A DNA stretch of 64,000 nucleotides from Pseudobacteroides sp035370245 (GTDB lineage: Bacteria > Bacillota > Clostridia > Acetivibrionales > DSM-2933): positions 13,737 through 77,736 of the forward strand of contig DAOOVO010000004.1 in assembly GCA_035370245.1 (NCBI GenBank), in the 5' to 3' direction. Of this stretch, positions 24,153 to 32,156 are shown piece by piece (position 1 is the first letter of the stretch; every line of letters starts with the position of its first letter). The position numbers and the translations under genes were made by a program. The notes under the pieces were generated by a model. It had not been told where the DNA came from, searched no databases, and saw nothing but the letters and a program-made list of their open reading frames with translations.

Positions 24153-24174
24153 ATTTTGAAACGGAGGTAATAAA

Positions 24175-24957
24175 ATGAGGGATATAATATTATCAAAGCT
24201 TCATGAAATAGAAAAAGCCAATGGAATAAAAATTCTTTATGCAGTAGAATCGGGCAGCAGAGGCTGGGGTTTTGCTTCTAATGACAGCGACTATGATGCA
24301 CGTTTCATATACGTTCGACCCATTGACTGGTATTTGTCCATTGATGAAAAAAAGGATTATATTGAGTATCCTATAGATGACTTGCTTGATATTAACGGCT
24401 GGGACTTAAAGAAGGCATTACAGCTCTATAAAAAGTCAAACCCGCCCCTTTTGGAGTGGCTCAGTTCACCTATAGTTTATATTGAAAATTACAGCACAGC
24501 TCAAAAATTGAGGGAGTTGCTTTCGTCATACTTTTCTCCTGTTCCTACTATTTATCACTATCTTCATATAGCCAGGAACAAGTATGAAGAGATTAATAGT
24601 TCAGATCATGTGAAAATAAAAAAATATTTTTACATATTAAGACCTCTCACGGCCTGTATGTGGATAGAGAAAAACAACACAATGCCTCCTATGGAATTTG
24701 GTAAACTAATTGAGGATCAAGAGCTTGACCAAGCATTAATGGATGAAGTTAATAAATTGCTGCAAAAAAAGACCTCCGGACTGGAAATTGATATCGAGTC
24801 CAAAAGTCCTGTTTTATTGCAATTTTTCAAAAGCAAAATTGAATATTATGAGAACTATCTCAAATCTGTTAAAAAGGAAAAAACATCAGATTACAGCTCT
24901 TTGAATACATTGTTTCGGGATACTCTAAAGGAGGTCTGGGGTTTAAACAATATCTAA
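24175..24957 (+). CDS. RlaP-like predicted nucleotidyltransferase (first copy)
   Basis: A 260-residue protein with a GGAGG ribosome site. The N-terminus has the pol-beta-type nucleotidyltransferase signature of the COG3541 / RlaP family: ESGSRGWGFASNDSDYDARF (Gly-Ser and the two Asp that bind metal, about residues 27-44). An all-helical C-terminus follows. RlaP means RNA-ligase-associated protein; such genes are found with RNA ligases and are thought to modify RNA ends or a small molecule. Its 3' end overlaps the convergent ADP-ribosylglycohydrolase gene by 15 bp. Confidence 0.82.
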   Translation: MRDIILSKLHEIEKANGIKILYAVESGSRGWGFASNDSDYDARFIYVRPIDWYLSIDEKKDYIEYPIDDLLDINGWDLKKALQLYKKSNPPLLEWLSSPIVYIENYSTAQKLRELLSSYFSPVPTIYHYLHIARNKYEEINSSDHVKIKKYFYILRPLTACMWIEKNNTMPPMEFGKLIEDQELDQALMDEVNKLLQKKTSGLEIDIESKSPVLLQFFKSKIEYYENYLKSVKKEKTSDYSSLNTLFRDTLKEVWGLNNI

Positions 24958-25890
24958 ATGAACAAGTAGCCCGTTTATTAGGGGATTCAATTCCTCTTTT
25001 CCACGTAATGCTAAAAGCCAGCGATTCGGTATGCTGTTAAAGCCATATGCAATACCCGCCAATCCCCCTGCAATTGCCGCTGTTGTATCGGTATCATGGC
25101 CTAAGCTTACAGAAGCTTTTACAACATCTTCATATGAAGATTCATTTTTTAGAACCATTCTAGTGCTTCTAAATGAGTCGACCACATACCCTCCGCCCTT
25201 GCCAAAGGGCTCATCATCGGGCCTTAAGCAGTATTCCAGTTCGTTATGGTAATCGGAATCCTTTCTATATATTCCCCTTAATTCCTTTACTGCTTCCTTA
25301 TATGCCTCATCTATAGAAAAATCATTCAAAATTCCCTTAGCCCACAAACAGTATAATGCACAACACACCTGATTTATTACATGTCCATGGGTCACAAGAG
25401 ATTGCTTATGGGCAAAGTAAACCAGTTCTTCATTACTGCCCTTATGCCACAATGCAAGTGGTAAAACTCTCATAAGTGAGCCATTGCCTTTACCGTCAAG
25501 AATTTGAAAGCCCGATTCATTAGGCGGTACTCCATCCTTATATGCTCTTAATGAAACTGCAGTCTGGTTCCCTACATCAAAAACATCATTTCCAACGGCC
25601 CATAAACCATATTCATACCAGGCCAGCAGCTTTGACGCAAAGTTGTGAATATTCATTGTTTTGCATTCAAGAAGTGAATCCAGAAGACATAAAGCCTGTG
25701 CTCCATCATCCGACCACGTTCCCGGCAATACTCCTCTATGTGACCTCACAAAGCCATCCGGCGGATTGAGTTCTATCTTTTCCCTTGGCGGAAGATCTGA
25801 AGGATCATTAAACTCATACGGCACACCTAAAGCATCCCCTATAAGCAATCCCATCAATCCGCCAAGTATTCTGTCCTTTTTACTTATCAT
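24943..25890 (-). CDS. ADP-ribosylglycohydrolase family enzyme
   Basis: About 315 residues from the ATG at 25890 (GAGGT upstream); an ATG at 25911 would add seven. It has the DraG/ARH signatures for the two-magnesium site: GLLIGDALGVPYEF, PGTWSDDGAQALCLLDSLLE and SLGHDTDTTAAIAGGLAGI. These enzymes remove ADP-ribose from arginine or other acceptors, or hydrolyse related ADP-ribose esters. It lies downstream of the PARG-like gene, so the two probably strip ADP-ribose together. ADP-ribose is also the ligand known for NrtR regulators, and nrtR is on the same element. Confidence 0.88.
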   Translation of the reverse strand: MISKKDRILGGLMGLLIGDALGVPYEFNDPSDLPPREKIELNPPDGFVRSHRGVLPGTWSDDGAQALCLLDSLLECKTMNIHNFASKLLAWYEYGLWAVGNDVFDVGNQTAVSLRAYKDGVPPNESGFQILDGKGNGSLMRVLPLALWHKGSNEELVYFAHKQSLVTHGHVINQVCCALYCLWAKGILNDFSIDEAYKEAVKELRGIYRKDSDYHNELEYCLRPDDEPFGKGGGYVVDSFRSTRMVLKNESSYEDVVKASVSLGHDTDTTAAIAGGLAGIAYGFNSIPNRWLLALRGKEELNPLINGLLVHLDIV

Positions 25891-25960
25891 ACTCTCGTGA
25901 CCTCTTTCCATTTTCGTATTATTTTGCCATAACAGTAATCTTGCTGCAGGTTATCTCTCA

Positions 25961-26005
25961 CTCTTTTATCTTTCACCCTTTTATCTTTCACCCTTTTATC
26001 TTTGA
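25961..26005. repeat. Three 15-bp tandem repeats at the end of the PARG-like gene
   Basis: Units at 25961, 25976 and 25991 read on the minus strand as near copies of TGAAAGATAAAAGGG. They span the PARG-like stop codon (25996-25998), and each contains a purine-rich Shine-Dalgarno-like AAAGGG. Probably slippage; an effect on translation of the next gene is possible but unproved. Confidence 0.8.
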
Positions 26006-26874
26006 CTTTTAATATCACTGAAAACTTTGTTAAAAATGTTGAAGTTCTTCTTATCTTCCCCGATCTCATATACGGCAAATACAATTCTATCAAAAAGAAC
26101 ATTATATCCTTCCTTAAAAAGTACTCTTTCAAAATACCCGGCTACATCTTCGGGTTTATTCTTGAATACACCACAACCGAAAGCACCTAATACTATTGCT
26201 CTGCATTTGTTGACTGCTGCTACTGACAGTATCTTGCGAATTCTTTCTACCATAACATCTCCTATTTTTCCCTGATCCTCCCAACTTCTCTGCATAACAA
26301 TCCCGGCATTAACAGCAGGTGCAGTAATAACAGATATGAGAACAGGCTTATCCATAAATTTTCCGTTGTCATATCTTATAAATGGGACTTTGGGCGAATA
26401 AATCATGTAGTCTGAATAGAGACAAGTCCTGTTGTTTCGATTATACTCATACATTTCGCTCATTTGCGATATACAGGGATACAAGCCTGAGGACCTGGCA
26501 AGGCTTTCTTCCTGTGCCTGGCTTCCTGTCAGAAATCCTCCTCCGGGATTTTTTGCCGAAGCAAAATTAAGGCATGCGGTATCCTCTATTGCTTCCTGAT
26601 TTACAAGCCTTAAGGAAGCTGCTATGGTTGTTTCACCGGTTACCTCAATTAAGCATTTCCTGTCTTTATTTTTATTCAGTAATTCTTTTACAGTTATTTT
26701 AATCTTTTCAGGAAAATCGGGTTTATATAAAACGGAATTTGAAATGGAGTAATCCATATCATCCTTAATGTCAATTTTATCGCCGTTACCATTGATATAA
26801 AAACCATTATCAAGAATTTCAAGTGTTTCTTTCGCTATTTTTATTCTCTTCTCTCTATTGTTTATGATCGCCAT
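25996..26874 (-). CDS. PARG-like macro-domain protein (TIGR02452 / DUF2263)
   Basis: About 292 residues from the ATG at 26874 with a GGAGGGG ribosome site. It has the microbial-type poly(ADP-ribose) glycohydrolase signature NPGGGFLTGSQAQEESLARS (the GGG and the QEE with the catalytic Glu), preceded by LIEVTGETTIAASLRLV and followed by LGAFGCGVFKNKP, all typical of the macro fold. It would hydrolyse ADP-ribose polymers or O-acetyl-ADP-ribose-type esters. It is first in an operon with the ADP-ribosylglycohydrolase. Its promoter shares a box with that of nrtR. Confidence 0.88.
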   Translation of the reverse strand: MAIINNREKRIKIAKETLEILDNGFYINGNGDKIDIKDDMDYSISNSVLYKPDFPEKIKITVKELLNKNKDRKCLIEVTGETTIAASLRLVNQEAIEDTACLNFASAKNPGGGFLTGSQAQEESLARSSGLYPCISQMSEMYEYNRNNRTCLYSDYMIYSPKVPFIRYDNGKFMDKPVLISVITAPAVNAGIVMQRSWEDQGKIGDVMVERIRKILSVAAVNKCRAIVLGAFGCGVFKNKPEDVAGYFERVLFKEGYNVLFDRIVFAVYEIGEDKKNFNIFNKVFSDIKSQR

Positions 26875-26906
26875 AATTTTTTCCCCTCCAATCAAACAAC
26901 TCATGT

Positions 26907-26971
26907 TATTATCATTTTGTTAATATCATTATATTACCATTATTATATTACCACAATTATATCATTGTCAA
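26907..26971 (-). promoter_or_regulatory. Promoter and NrtR-type box of the PARG-like operon
   Basis: Minus strand: TTGACA (26971-26966), 18 bp, TATAAT (26947-26942); a second TATAAT at 26933-26928 has a TTGTGG 17 bp upstream. The -35 lies in the 11-bp palindrome CATTG-A-CAATG. The box at 26932-26907 matches 24 of 26 positions with the one at 42199-42174 before nrtR and overlaps the second -10 in the same way. A 14-bp direct repeat (GGTAATATAATAAT-like) lies between. Confidence 0.7.
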
Positions 26972-27008
26972 TGTTTTTTTAATTTTTAGTATTTCTATGT
27001 CAAGTAAC

Positions 27009-27036
27009 TTGATACATACTTAGAAAGTTGTATAAT
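27009..27036 (+). promoter_or_regulatory. Promoter of the second nucleotidyltransferase gene
   Basis: TTGATA (27009-27014), 16-bp spacer, TATAAT (27031-27036), 29 bp before the ATG at 27066, which has AAAGGAGA upstream. Confidence 0.7.
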
Positions 27037-27065
27037 TTATATATGCATATTCAAAGGAGAAAACG

Positions 27066-28067
27066 ATGGATATAAACTCAATAAAGCAAAAGTTAAATAA
27101 TAAAGAGTATGATTTTTTAAGAACCAACCCAAGTCTCGGAACAAATATATTAATACTGACAACTGCAGGTTCCATAGCCTATGGCACAAATGTTGAAACC
27201 AGCGATATCGACATAAGAGGCGTCACATTAGAAACCAAACAGGCTATATTGGGTTTATCCGAATTTGAACAATTCGAGGATAGAACAACCGATACTGTTA
27301 TTTATGGTCTCAAAAAATTTGTTAACCTATGTTTGAACAGCAACCCAAACGTTCTTGAGATATTGGGAACTCGTGACGATCATCTCCTTGTAATCACAAA
27401 AGAAGGCTCTCTTTTAAGGAACAATGCAAGTTTATTCCTATCAAAAAAGGCTATAATAAGCTTTGGCAACTATGCAACAGCACAGCTTCGAAGGCTTCAA
27501 AATGCCCTTGCTCGGGATAGCTATCCCCAAAAAGAAAAAGAGCAGCACATTTTAAACAGCATATTAGGACAAATGGATCACTTGAAGAGAACATACAAGT
27601 CCTTTACAGACAGTGAAATTCAATTGTACATAGATAAATCCGATAAGGAAGAAATGGAAACCGAAATATTTATGGATATAAACTTAAGCCACTACCCTCT
27701 TCGTGACTTTAAAAACATTTATTCCGATATGCACAACATTGTTAAGGAATACGCGAAACTTAACCACCGTAACAGTAAAAAGGACGAATTGCACCTTAAC
27801 AAGCATGCAATGCATTTAATACGCCTTTTGGTTACAGGAACAGATATATTGGAAGGCAAAGGAATAATCACATATAGAAAAAAGGAACGTGGGCTTTTTC
27901 TTGATATTCGCAATGGAAAATACAGTTATGATGAAATATTTGAAATGGTAAATGAGTATGAAAAAAGCTTCAAATACGCGGCATCAAATACGTCCCTTCC
28001 TGACGAGCCCGATTATAAAGCTGTTGAAGACCTCATGATATCCATTTACGAAAGCCTTTATAATTAA
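27066..28067 (+). CDS. RlaP-like predicted nucleotidyltransferase (second copy)
   Basis: A 333-residue protein. It has the same type of pol-beta core as the gene at 24175: TTAGSIAYGTNVETSDIDIRG (the GS and the two metal-binding Asp, about residues 34-54). It has a longer helical C-terminus with conserved-looking KHAMHLIRLLVTGTDIL and a tail rich in acidic and aromatic residues. It belongs to the COG3541 group linked with RNA ligases. It sits directly before the rtcB-prfH-rtcB operon but has its own promoter, and that operon has another. The reaction is not known. Confidence 0.8.
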   Translation: MDINSIKQKLNNKEYDFLRTNPSLGTNILILTTAGSIAYGTNVETSDIDIRGVTLETKQAILGLSEFEQFEDRTTDTVIYGLKKFVNLCLNSNPNVLEILGTRDDHLLVITKEGSLLRNNASLFLSKKAIISFGNYATAQLRRLQNALARDSYPQKEKEQHILNSILGQMDHLKRTYKSFTDSEIQLYIDKSDKEEMETEIFMDINLSHYPLRDFKNIYSDMHNIVKEYAKLNHRNSKKDELHLNKHAMHLIRLLVTGTDILEGKGIITYRKKERGLFLDIRNGKYSYDEIFEMVNEYEKSFKYAASNTSLPDEPDYKAVEDLMISIYESLYN

Positions 28068-28106
28068 AGGTTATTTCTTTATCATATTTCAATTTTATTA
28101 CAAATA

Positions 28107-28135
28107 TTGACTATTAAATTTGACTATTATATAAT
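28107..28135 (+). promoter_or_regulatory. Strong sigma-A promoter of the rtcB leader
   Basis: TTGACT (28107-28112), 17-bp spacer, TATAAT (28130-28135), 47 bp before the leader peptide ATG. Confidence 0.82.
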
Positions 28136-28181
28136 TAATAGTAATTGATTAAAGTTTTATCAGGTGAAAGGAGTGTTGAAT

Positions 28182-28217
28182 ATGACAGCAATATATAATG
28201 AGGTGCTTAAAGTTTAA
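28182..28217 (+). CDS. 11-residue leader peptide
   Basis: ATG at 28182 with an excellent AAAGGAG site 8 nt upstream; reads MTAIYNEVLKV and stops at 28215-28217. No repeated amino acid is evident, so it is not a classic amino-acid-starvation leader. Its position before two terminators suggests that ribosome stalling or ribosome damage could control read-through (inference). Confidence 0.55.
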   Translation: MTAIYNEVLKV

Positions 28218-28325
28218 TTTAATAGCCGACCAAGAGCTTAAGTCAAGAGCCTTTCTTTTCTTATGTTTTCTAGGTCAACCTAATATAAGTAACCGTCACC
28301 TGGTAATATAAAAGCTATTTAAATT

Positions 28326-28349
28326 CACGATGGGTTATCGTGTTTTTTT
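28326..28349 (+). terminator. First leader terminator
   Basis: CACGAT (28326-28331) / ATCGTG (28337-28342), 5-nt loop, T7 tract 28343-28349. Confidence 0.75.
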
Positions 28350-28429
28350 ATTGCATAAAAACTTTCGGCAAATTATGTTATTTGTTATTACAAAAGACAT
28401 GTAGTACAAATACTAATGTGCTCTAGTAT

Positions 28430-28472
28430 AAACCGTGGTTATAGACGCTGTTTACTATATCACGGTTTTTTT
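28430..28472 (+). terminator. Second leader terminator
   Basis: AAACCGTG (28430-28437) / CACGGTTT (28461-28468) with an inner TATAG / CTATA pairing and a T-tract to 28472. It lies 59 bp before the rtcB start. Confidence 0.75.
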
Positions 28473-28531
28473 ATGCATTTTTCCAGGTAGCAATTATTAA
28501 CATTTAAGAATTAAAGGAGAAACAAATATAT

Positions 28532-29635
28532 ATGAGCAATTTAACTATTATTTCATCACAAAAAAATTGGCTTGAACAGGATGCAGTAATCCAATTAGAA
28601 AAGTTAAGCACTCTTCCGGGAGTTGTCAGGGTGGCAGGATTACCCGATCTTCATCCCGGCAAGACTCCTGTAGGCTGCAGCATAATAACTGAAGATATTA
28701 TATACCCCCATCTTATTGGAAATGACATAGGATGCGGAATGAGCATTTACAATACATCAATTGAAAAGAGGAAAGTTAAAGCCGATAAGCTTATAAAAAA
28801 ACTGGAATCAATTACAAGCTTTAAGGAAATAGAATTACCGGATGATTTAGGTGCAGACCTTACTTCTTCCCCATTAGGCCAAAGCCTTGGAACTATAGGA
28901 GGAGGCAATCACTTTGCAGAATTTCAGGAGGTCAATGAAATATTGGATGAGGATTTGTTTAAAAGCCTTGGGTTTGATAAAGGTCAAATAACCCTTCTTG
29001 TTCACAGCGGTTCAAGGGGTTTAGGCCAAGCCATCCTGGATGAAAGCATACGCCTTTATGAAGCACAAAAGGGCCTTTCTGTCGGCAGCGATGAAGCCCG
29101 CGACTACCTTTCAAGGCATGATGAGGCTGTAAAATGGGCCCTAATAAATAGGGATATGATAACATACCGTATTTTAAAGGTTGTAGGAGCAAACACGGAA
29201 TATGAGAGGTTGCTGGACTCCTGCCACAACAGCATAACAATAAAGGAGCAGGGTCAGAGTCAGGCCTATATCCACAGGAAAGGTGCCACGCCTTCCGATA
29301 TCGGTGCCGTAGTTATTCCGGGTTCCCGCGGCTCACTTACTTATCTCGTTAAGCCAAAAGGCAATGCCGAAGAATCATGCTATTCTCTTGCACATGGAGC
29401 CGGACGCAAATGGGAACGCAGCCTTTGCAAGGCAAGGCTTCAAGGCAAATATACAAGAGAAAGCATTAAATCAACGGTATTTAAAGGCCGGGTGATTTGT
29501 AACGATTACAACCTTCTTTTTGAAGAAGCACCCGAAGCCTATAAAAACATAAACACAGTTATTCAAAGTCTTTTGGATTTTGGACTTATAGACATCATTG
29601 CAACATTTAAACCTATATTAACTTATAAAGCGTAA
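28532..29635 (+). CDS. rtcB: RtcB-family RNA ligase, release-factor-H-associated type
   Basis: A 367-residue protein, shorter than E. coli RtcB (408). Motifs: GLPDLHPGKTPVG, IGNDIGCGM (metal-binding Asp and Cys), TIGGGNHFAEF, LVHSGSRGLG, IPGSRGSLTYLV, and SLAHGAGRKWERS with the GMP-accepting His at 288. RtcB joins a 3'-phosphate or 2',3'-cyclic phosphate to a 5'-OH using GTP and manganese. This form corresponds to the 'release factor H-coupled RctB' family. The prfH gene follows after 13 bp with its own GGAGG site. The pair is thought to repair ribosomes cut in the decoding centre. Confidence 0.92.
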   Translation: MSNLTIISSQKNWLEQDAVIQLEKLSTLPGVVRVAGLPDLHPGKTPVGCSIITEDIIYPHLIGNDIGCGMSIYNTSIEKRKVKADKLIKKLESITSFKEIELPDDLGADLTSSPLGQSLGTIGGGNHFAEFQEVNEILDEDLFKSLGFDKGQITLLVHSGSRGLGQAILDESIRLYEAQKGLSVGSDEARDYLSRHDEAVKWALINRDMITYRILKVVGANTEYERLLDSCHNSITIKEQGQSQAYIHRKGATPSDIGAVVIPGSRGSLTYLVKPKGNAEESCYSLAHGAGRKWERSLCKARLQGKYTRESIKSTVFKGRVICNDYNLLFEEAPEAYKNINTVIQSLLDFGLIDIIATFKPILTYKA

Positions 29636-29648
29636 TTGGAGGATATAT

Positions 29649-30284
29649 ATGTGGATACAAATCAGTTCAGGAAGAGGTCCTGATGAATGCGAACTTGCTG
29701 TAAGCCTTTTTATGAAAGAGTTTCAAAAAGAATGTGCCGATAAAGGCATTAAAACTGCAGTAACAAATGCAGAACCCGGAAACATCAAGGGAAACTTTAA
29801 ATCAGTCCTATTATCAATAGATGTTAATACAAGCTGCATGGATGATATAAAAATTGTGAGCGGCACAATACTGTGGATATGCAAAAGTCCATACAGACCC
29901 CATCACAAACGTAAAAACTGGTTTATAAATATTGAGGTTTTAAAGCAGCCGGAAAATCTTGAATTTAACCAAAAGGATGTAAAGTTTGAATCCATGAGGA
30001 GTTCAGGCCCCGGAGGCCAAAATGTAAACAAGGTAGAAACCGCCGTAAGGGCAATCCATCTTCCAACAGGTTTTACTGCAACTGCCAACGAGGAAAGATC
30101 CCAATATTTGAATAAGAAGCTGGCACTTGCAAGGCTTTCCCAACTTGTTAGGACAAAAAACGATGAACAAAAAGAAAAACATAAAAAAGATGTCTGGATG
30201 CAGCATAATACCCTTGAAAGAGGTAATCCCGTAAGGGTTTATGAAGGCAGCAGCTTTAAATTGAAGGAGAACCATAATGAGTAA
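29649..30284 (+). CDS. prfH: Peptide chain release factor homologue PrfH
   Basis: A 211-residue class-I release factor-like protein without the codon-recognition domain of RF1/RF2. The catalytic motif GGQ is at 122-124 inside SSGPGGQNVNKVETAVRAIH, and a conserved tail NEERSQYLNKKLALARL follows. It would hydrolyse peptidyl-tRNA on ribosomes whose decoding centre is damaged, so that RtcB can re-seal the rRNA (known for related RtcB-PrfH pairs). It overlaps the next rtcB by 8 bp. Confidence 0.92.
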   Translation: MWIQISSGRGPDECELAVSLFMKEFQKECADKGIKTAVTNAEPGNIKGNFKSVLLSIDVNTSCMDDIKIVSGTILWICKSPYRPHHKRKNWFINIEVLKQPENLEFNQKDVKFESMRSSGPGGQNVNKVETAVRAIHLPTGFTATANEERSQYLNKKLALARLSQLVRTKNDEQKEKHKKDVWMQHNTLERGNPVRVYEGSSFKLKENHNE

Positions 30285-31782
30285 TAATTATATTGATGAA
30301 TTTAAGAATAACATATTTCCTGTAAGATTCTTTAAAAACGATGATGTAAAGTTTGAAAACAATGCATTGGAGGAACTTAAGAATCTACTTAAATTGTCAG
30401 ATACAATAGAAAAAATCAAAGAAAGTGACAGGAATTTTTTCAGCAGTACAGAGGCAGGTATCAGTGAAGTTGCCATAACTCCCGATTTCCATAAGGGCAC
30501 AGGCATACCGATCGGCACTGTAATGCTTACCGATGGCTTTATAGTTCCCCAAGCCATCGGTAACGATGTAAATTGTGGTATGCGGCTTTATACAACTGAC
30601 CTTAATGAAGATTTTATTAATTCAAATATTACTGTCCTTGAAAAAAGAATTCGCCATATTTTTTTTGAAGGCGGCAGAGATATACCAATGAACAACATAC
30701 AAAGGGAATCCCTTCTTAAAGAGGGACTAATTGGTCTTTTAGAAACCTCCCATATGGCTAAATCAAAAGGTATATGGAAATTCTACGACCAAAAACAACA
30801 AGAGTTGGATATACTGAATGTAAGCGGTCTCGGTTCAATGATAACAGACCAAATAATTGGTCTTAATGACTTTATAGGCAGCGATGATCTTTCCTATGAT
30901 GAACAAATAGGCTCAATTGGAGGAGGTAATCACTTTGTAGAAATACAGAAAGTTACTGAAATTTTGGATAATCAAACTGCCAATGCTTGGGGAATTAAGA
31001 ATAATCAGGTAGTTGTGATGATACATACAGGCTCAGTTTCAATCGGTCAACACAGCGGCATGAGTTTTAAGCAGTTGGTAAAAGGAATTTACCCTAAAAA
31101 TATCAAATCTCCCGACAATGATATTTACCTTCTGCCCTATTCGGAAAAGTATCTTAACGAATACAACATGTTCTGGTCAATATTATCCAATGCAGCCAAT
31201 TTTGCATTTGCCAACAGGCTGTTTTTAGGATTGATGGTTTATAAAGCATTATACGATATAAATGGAGAGTTTGACTTCAAGCTTCTCTACGATTCTCCCC
31301 ACAACCTGGTATGGAAGGAGCAAATAGACGGAAAGACCTTCTTTCTTCACAGGAAAGGAGCATGCCCCTCAAGAGGACTGAGCCAAATGACTGGAACCAA
31401 TTTTGAGTACTACGGTGAACCTGTTTTTATTCCCGGCTCAATGGGTTCTTCAAGCTTTATTCTTGCAGGTCTGGGTAATAGAGAAAGTCTCTTTAGTTCA
31501 AGCCATGGTGCAGGAAGAAGTCTTTCACGTGGAAGAGCAAAGAAAGCAAGTGATGAGCTTTTTAGAGAATTTATTAACAGTTTTAATGTCATTACACCAA
31601 TTGATCCAAACAAGCCGGATATAAAGAGCAGACCGGATATTTTAAAAAAGTGGGAAGACGAGCTTAAGTCGGAGGCACCTTACTCCTACAAGGAAATAAC
31701 TCCTATTATACAGACTCATGTTGATAATGGGCTGGCAAAAGTAGTTGCACGGGTAGAGCCTATTCTTACAATTAAAGGATAG
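30277..31782 (+). CDS. rtcB: Second RtcB-family RNA ligase
   Basis: A 501-residue paralogue of the gene two upstream, coupled to prfH by an 8-bp overlap. Motifs: ITPDFHKGTGIPIGTV, IGNDVNCGMRL, SIGGGNHFVEI, MIHTGSVSIG, HRKGACPSRG, IPGSMGSSSFIL and SSSHGAGRSLSRG with the GMP-accepting His at 410. It is about 130 residues longer than the first copy, with a helical insert around 150-200 and another around 260-300. Two ligases in one operon may differ in substrate, for example rRNA and tRNA; that is inference. Confidence 0.9.
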   Translation: MSNNYIDEFKNNIFPVRFFKNDDVKFENNALEELKNLLKLSDTIEKIKESDRNFFSSTEAGISEVAITPDFHKGTGIPIGTVMLTDGFIVPQAIGNDVNCGMRLYTTDLNEDFINSNITVLEKRIRHIFFEGGRDIPMNNIQRESLLKEGLIGLLETSHMAKSKGIWKFYDQKQQELDILNVSGLGSMITDQIIGLNDFIGSDDLSYDEQIGSIGGGNHFVEIQKVTEILDNQTANAWGIKNNQVVVMIHTGSVSIGQHSGMSFKQLVKGIYPKNIKSPDNDIYLLPYSEKYLNEYNMFWSILSNAANFAFANRLFLGLMVYKALYDINGEFDFKLLYDSPHNLVWKEQIDGKTFFLHRKGACPSRGLSQMTGTNFEYYGEPVFIPGSMGSSSFILAGLGNRESLFSSSHGAGRSLSRGRAKKASDELFREFINSFNVITPIDPNKPDIKSRPDILKKWEDELKSEAPYSYKEITPIIQTHVDNGLAKVVARVEPILTIKG

Positions 31783-32142
31783 CAGCAGAGGCTGTTGTAC
31801 AAATGTGAGAATGTGTTAATCTTAAATATGGTAGTGGAACCATGCTATTTTCATTACCAATAAAAACATTTGGAAATATTATTAAATATGCTTATTGGAT
31901 CTTTTCAAATTGGGCTTATGATTTATTAATTATTAATTATTTTCTATTATATAATTGGGATAATTTTTTAATGCCTATTGAAAATAATAGCACTTTGATA
32001 AAATAAATATGAAAGAATCTACCACAAGTTTCGCAGTAAAGAAAGTTGGTGAACAATATGCCAAATAAATCAACCACAGGAGCAAAATCTGGAAAAGGGC
32101 TATATACCCACCACAAACTAAATAATATGGAGGATGGAATTT
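31783..32142. other. Intergenic region with possible toxin tail remnant
   Basis: About 360 bp of AT-rich DNA. No good terminator with a U-tract follows rtcB. The right part contains two short overlapping open frames (19 codons from about 32009; 32 codons from 32058) that could be the degraded C-terminal end of a toxin. Confidence 0.4.
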
Positions 32143-32156
32143 ATGTGGAAAGATAA
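32058..32156 (+). pseudogene. Possible remnant of a toxin C-terminus before its immunity gene
   Basis: A 32-codon frame (MPNKSTTGAKSGKGLYTHHK and on) with a weak ribosome site, overlapping the SUKH gene start. Polymorphic toxins usually end just before an immunity gene of this kind, and the His-His stretch would suit a nuclease tail. The fragment is too short to assign. Confidence 0.25.

Larger units (their letters stand above)
23719..24174. other. Intergenic region with palindrome and gene remnant
   Basis: About 455 bp. It holds the WYL promoter side, the 17-bp palindrome at 23924-23975 and the promoter of the next gene. On the minus strand 24010-24096 is a 28-codon open stretch (LKQKDAQKPYLLIWVDNA, stop at 24010) without a start codon, possibly the tail of a lost gene. 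Confidence 0.45.
28068..28531 (+). other. Leader region of the rtcB operon
   Basis: A 464-bp gap holding a strong promoter, an 11-residue leader peptide and two intrinsic terminators in series, all upstream of rtcB. This is a classic attenuator layout, although the signal that would let polymerase pass is unknown. No T-box motif and no riboswitch I know was found in it. Confidence 0.7.

Noticed and set aside
25887..26132. Open frame with KDKRVKDKRVKDKRV repeats
   Set aside because: It overlaps the end of the PARG-like gene in another frame; the repeats come from the 15-bp tandem DNA repeat. No ribosome site and no family.
28216..28325. tRNA-like or decoding-site-like sequence in the rtcB leader
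   Set aside because: A CGTCAC word resembles one strand of the 16S decoding site, but six bases are expected by chance and no matching helix was found.
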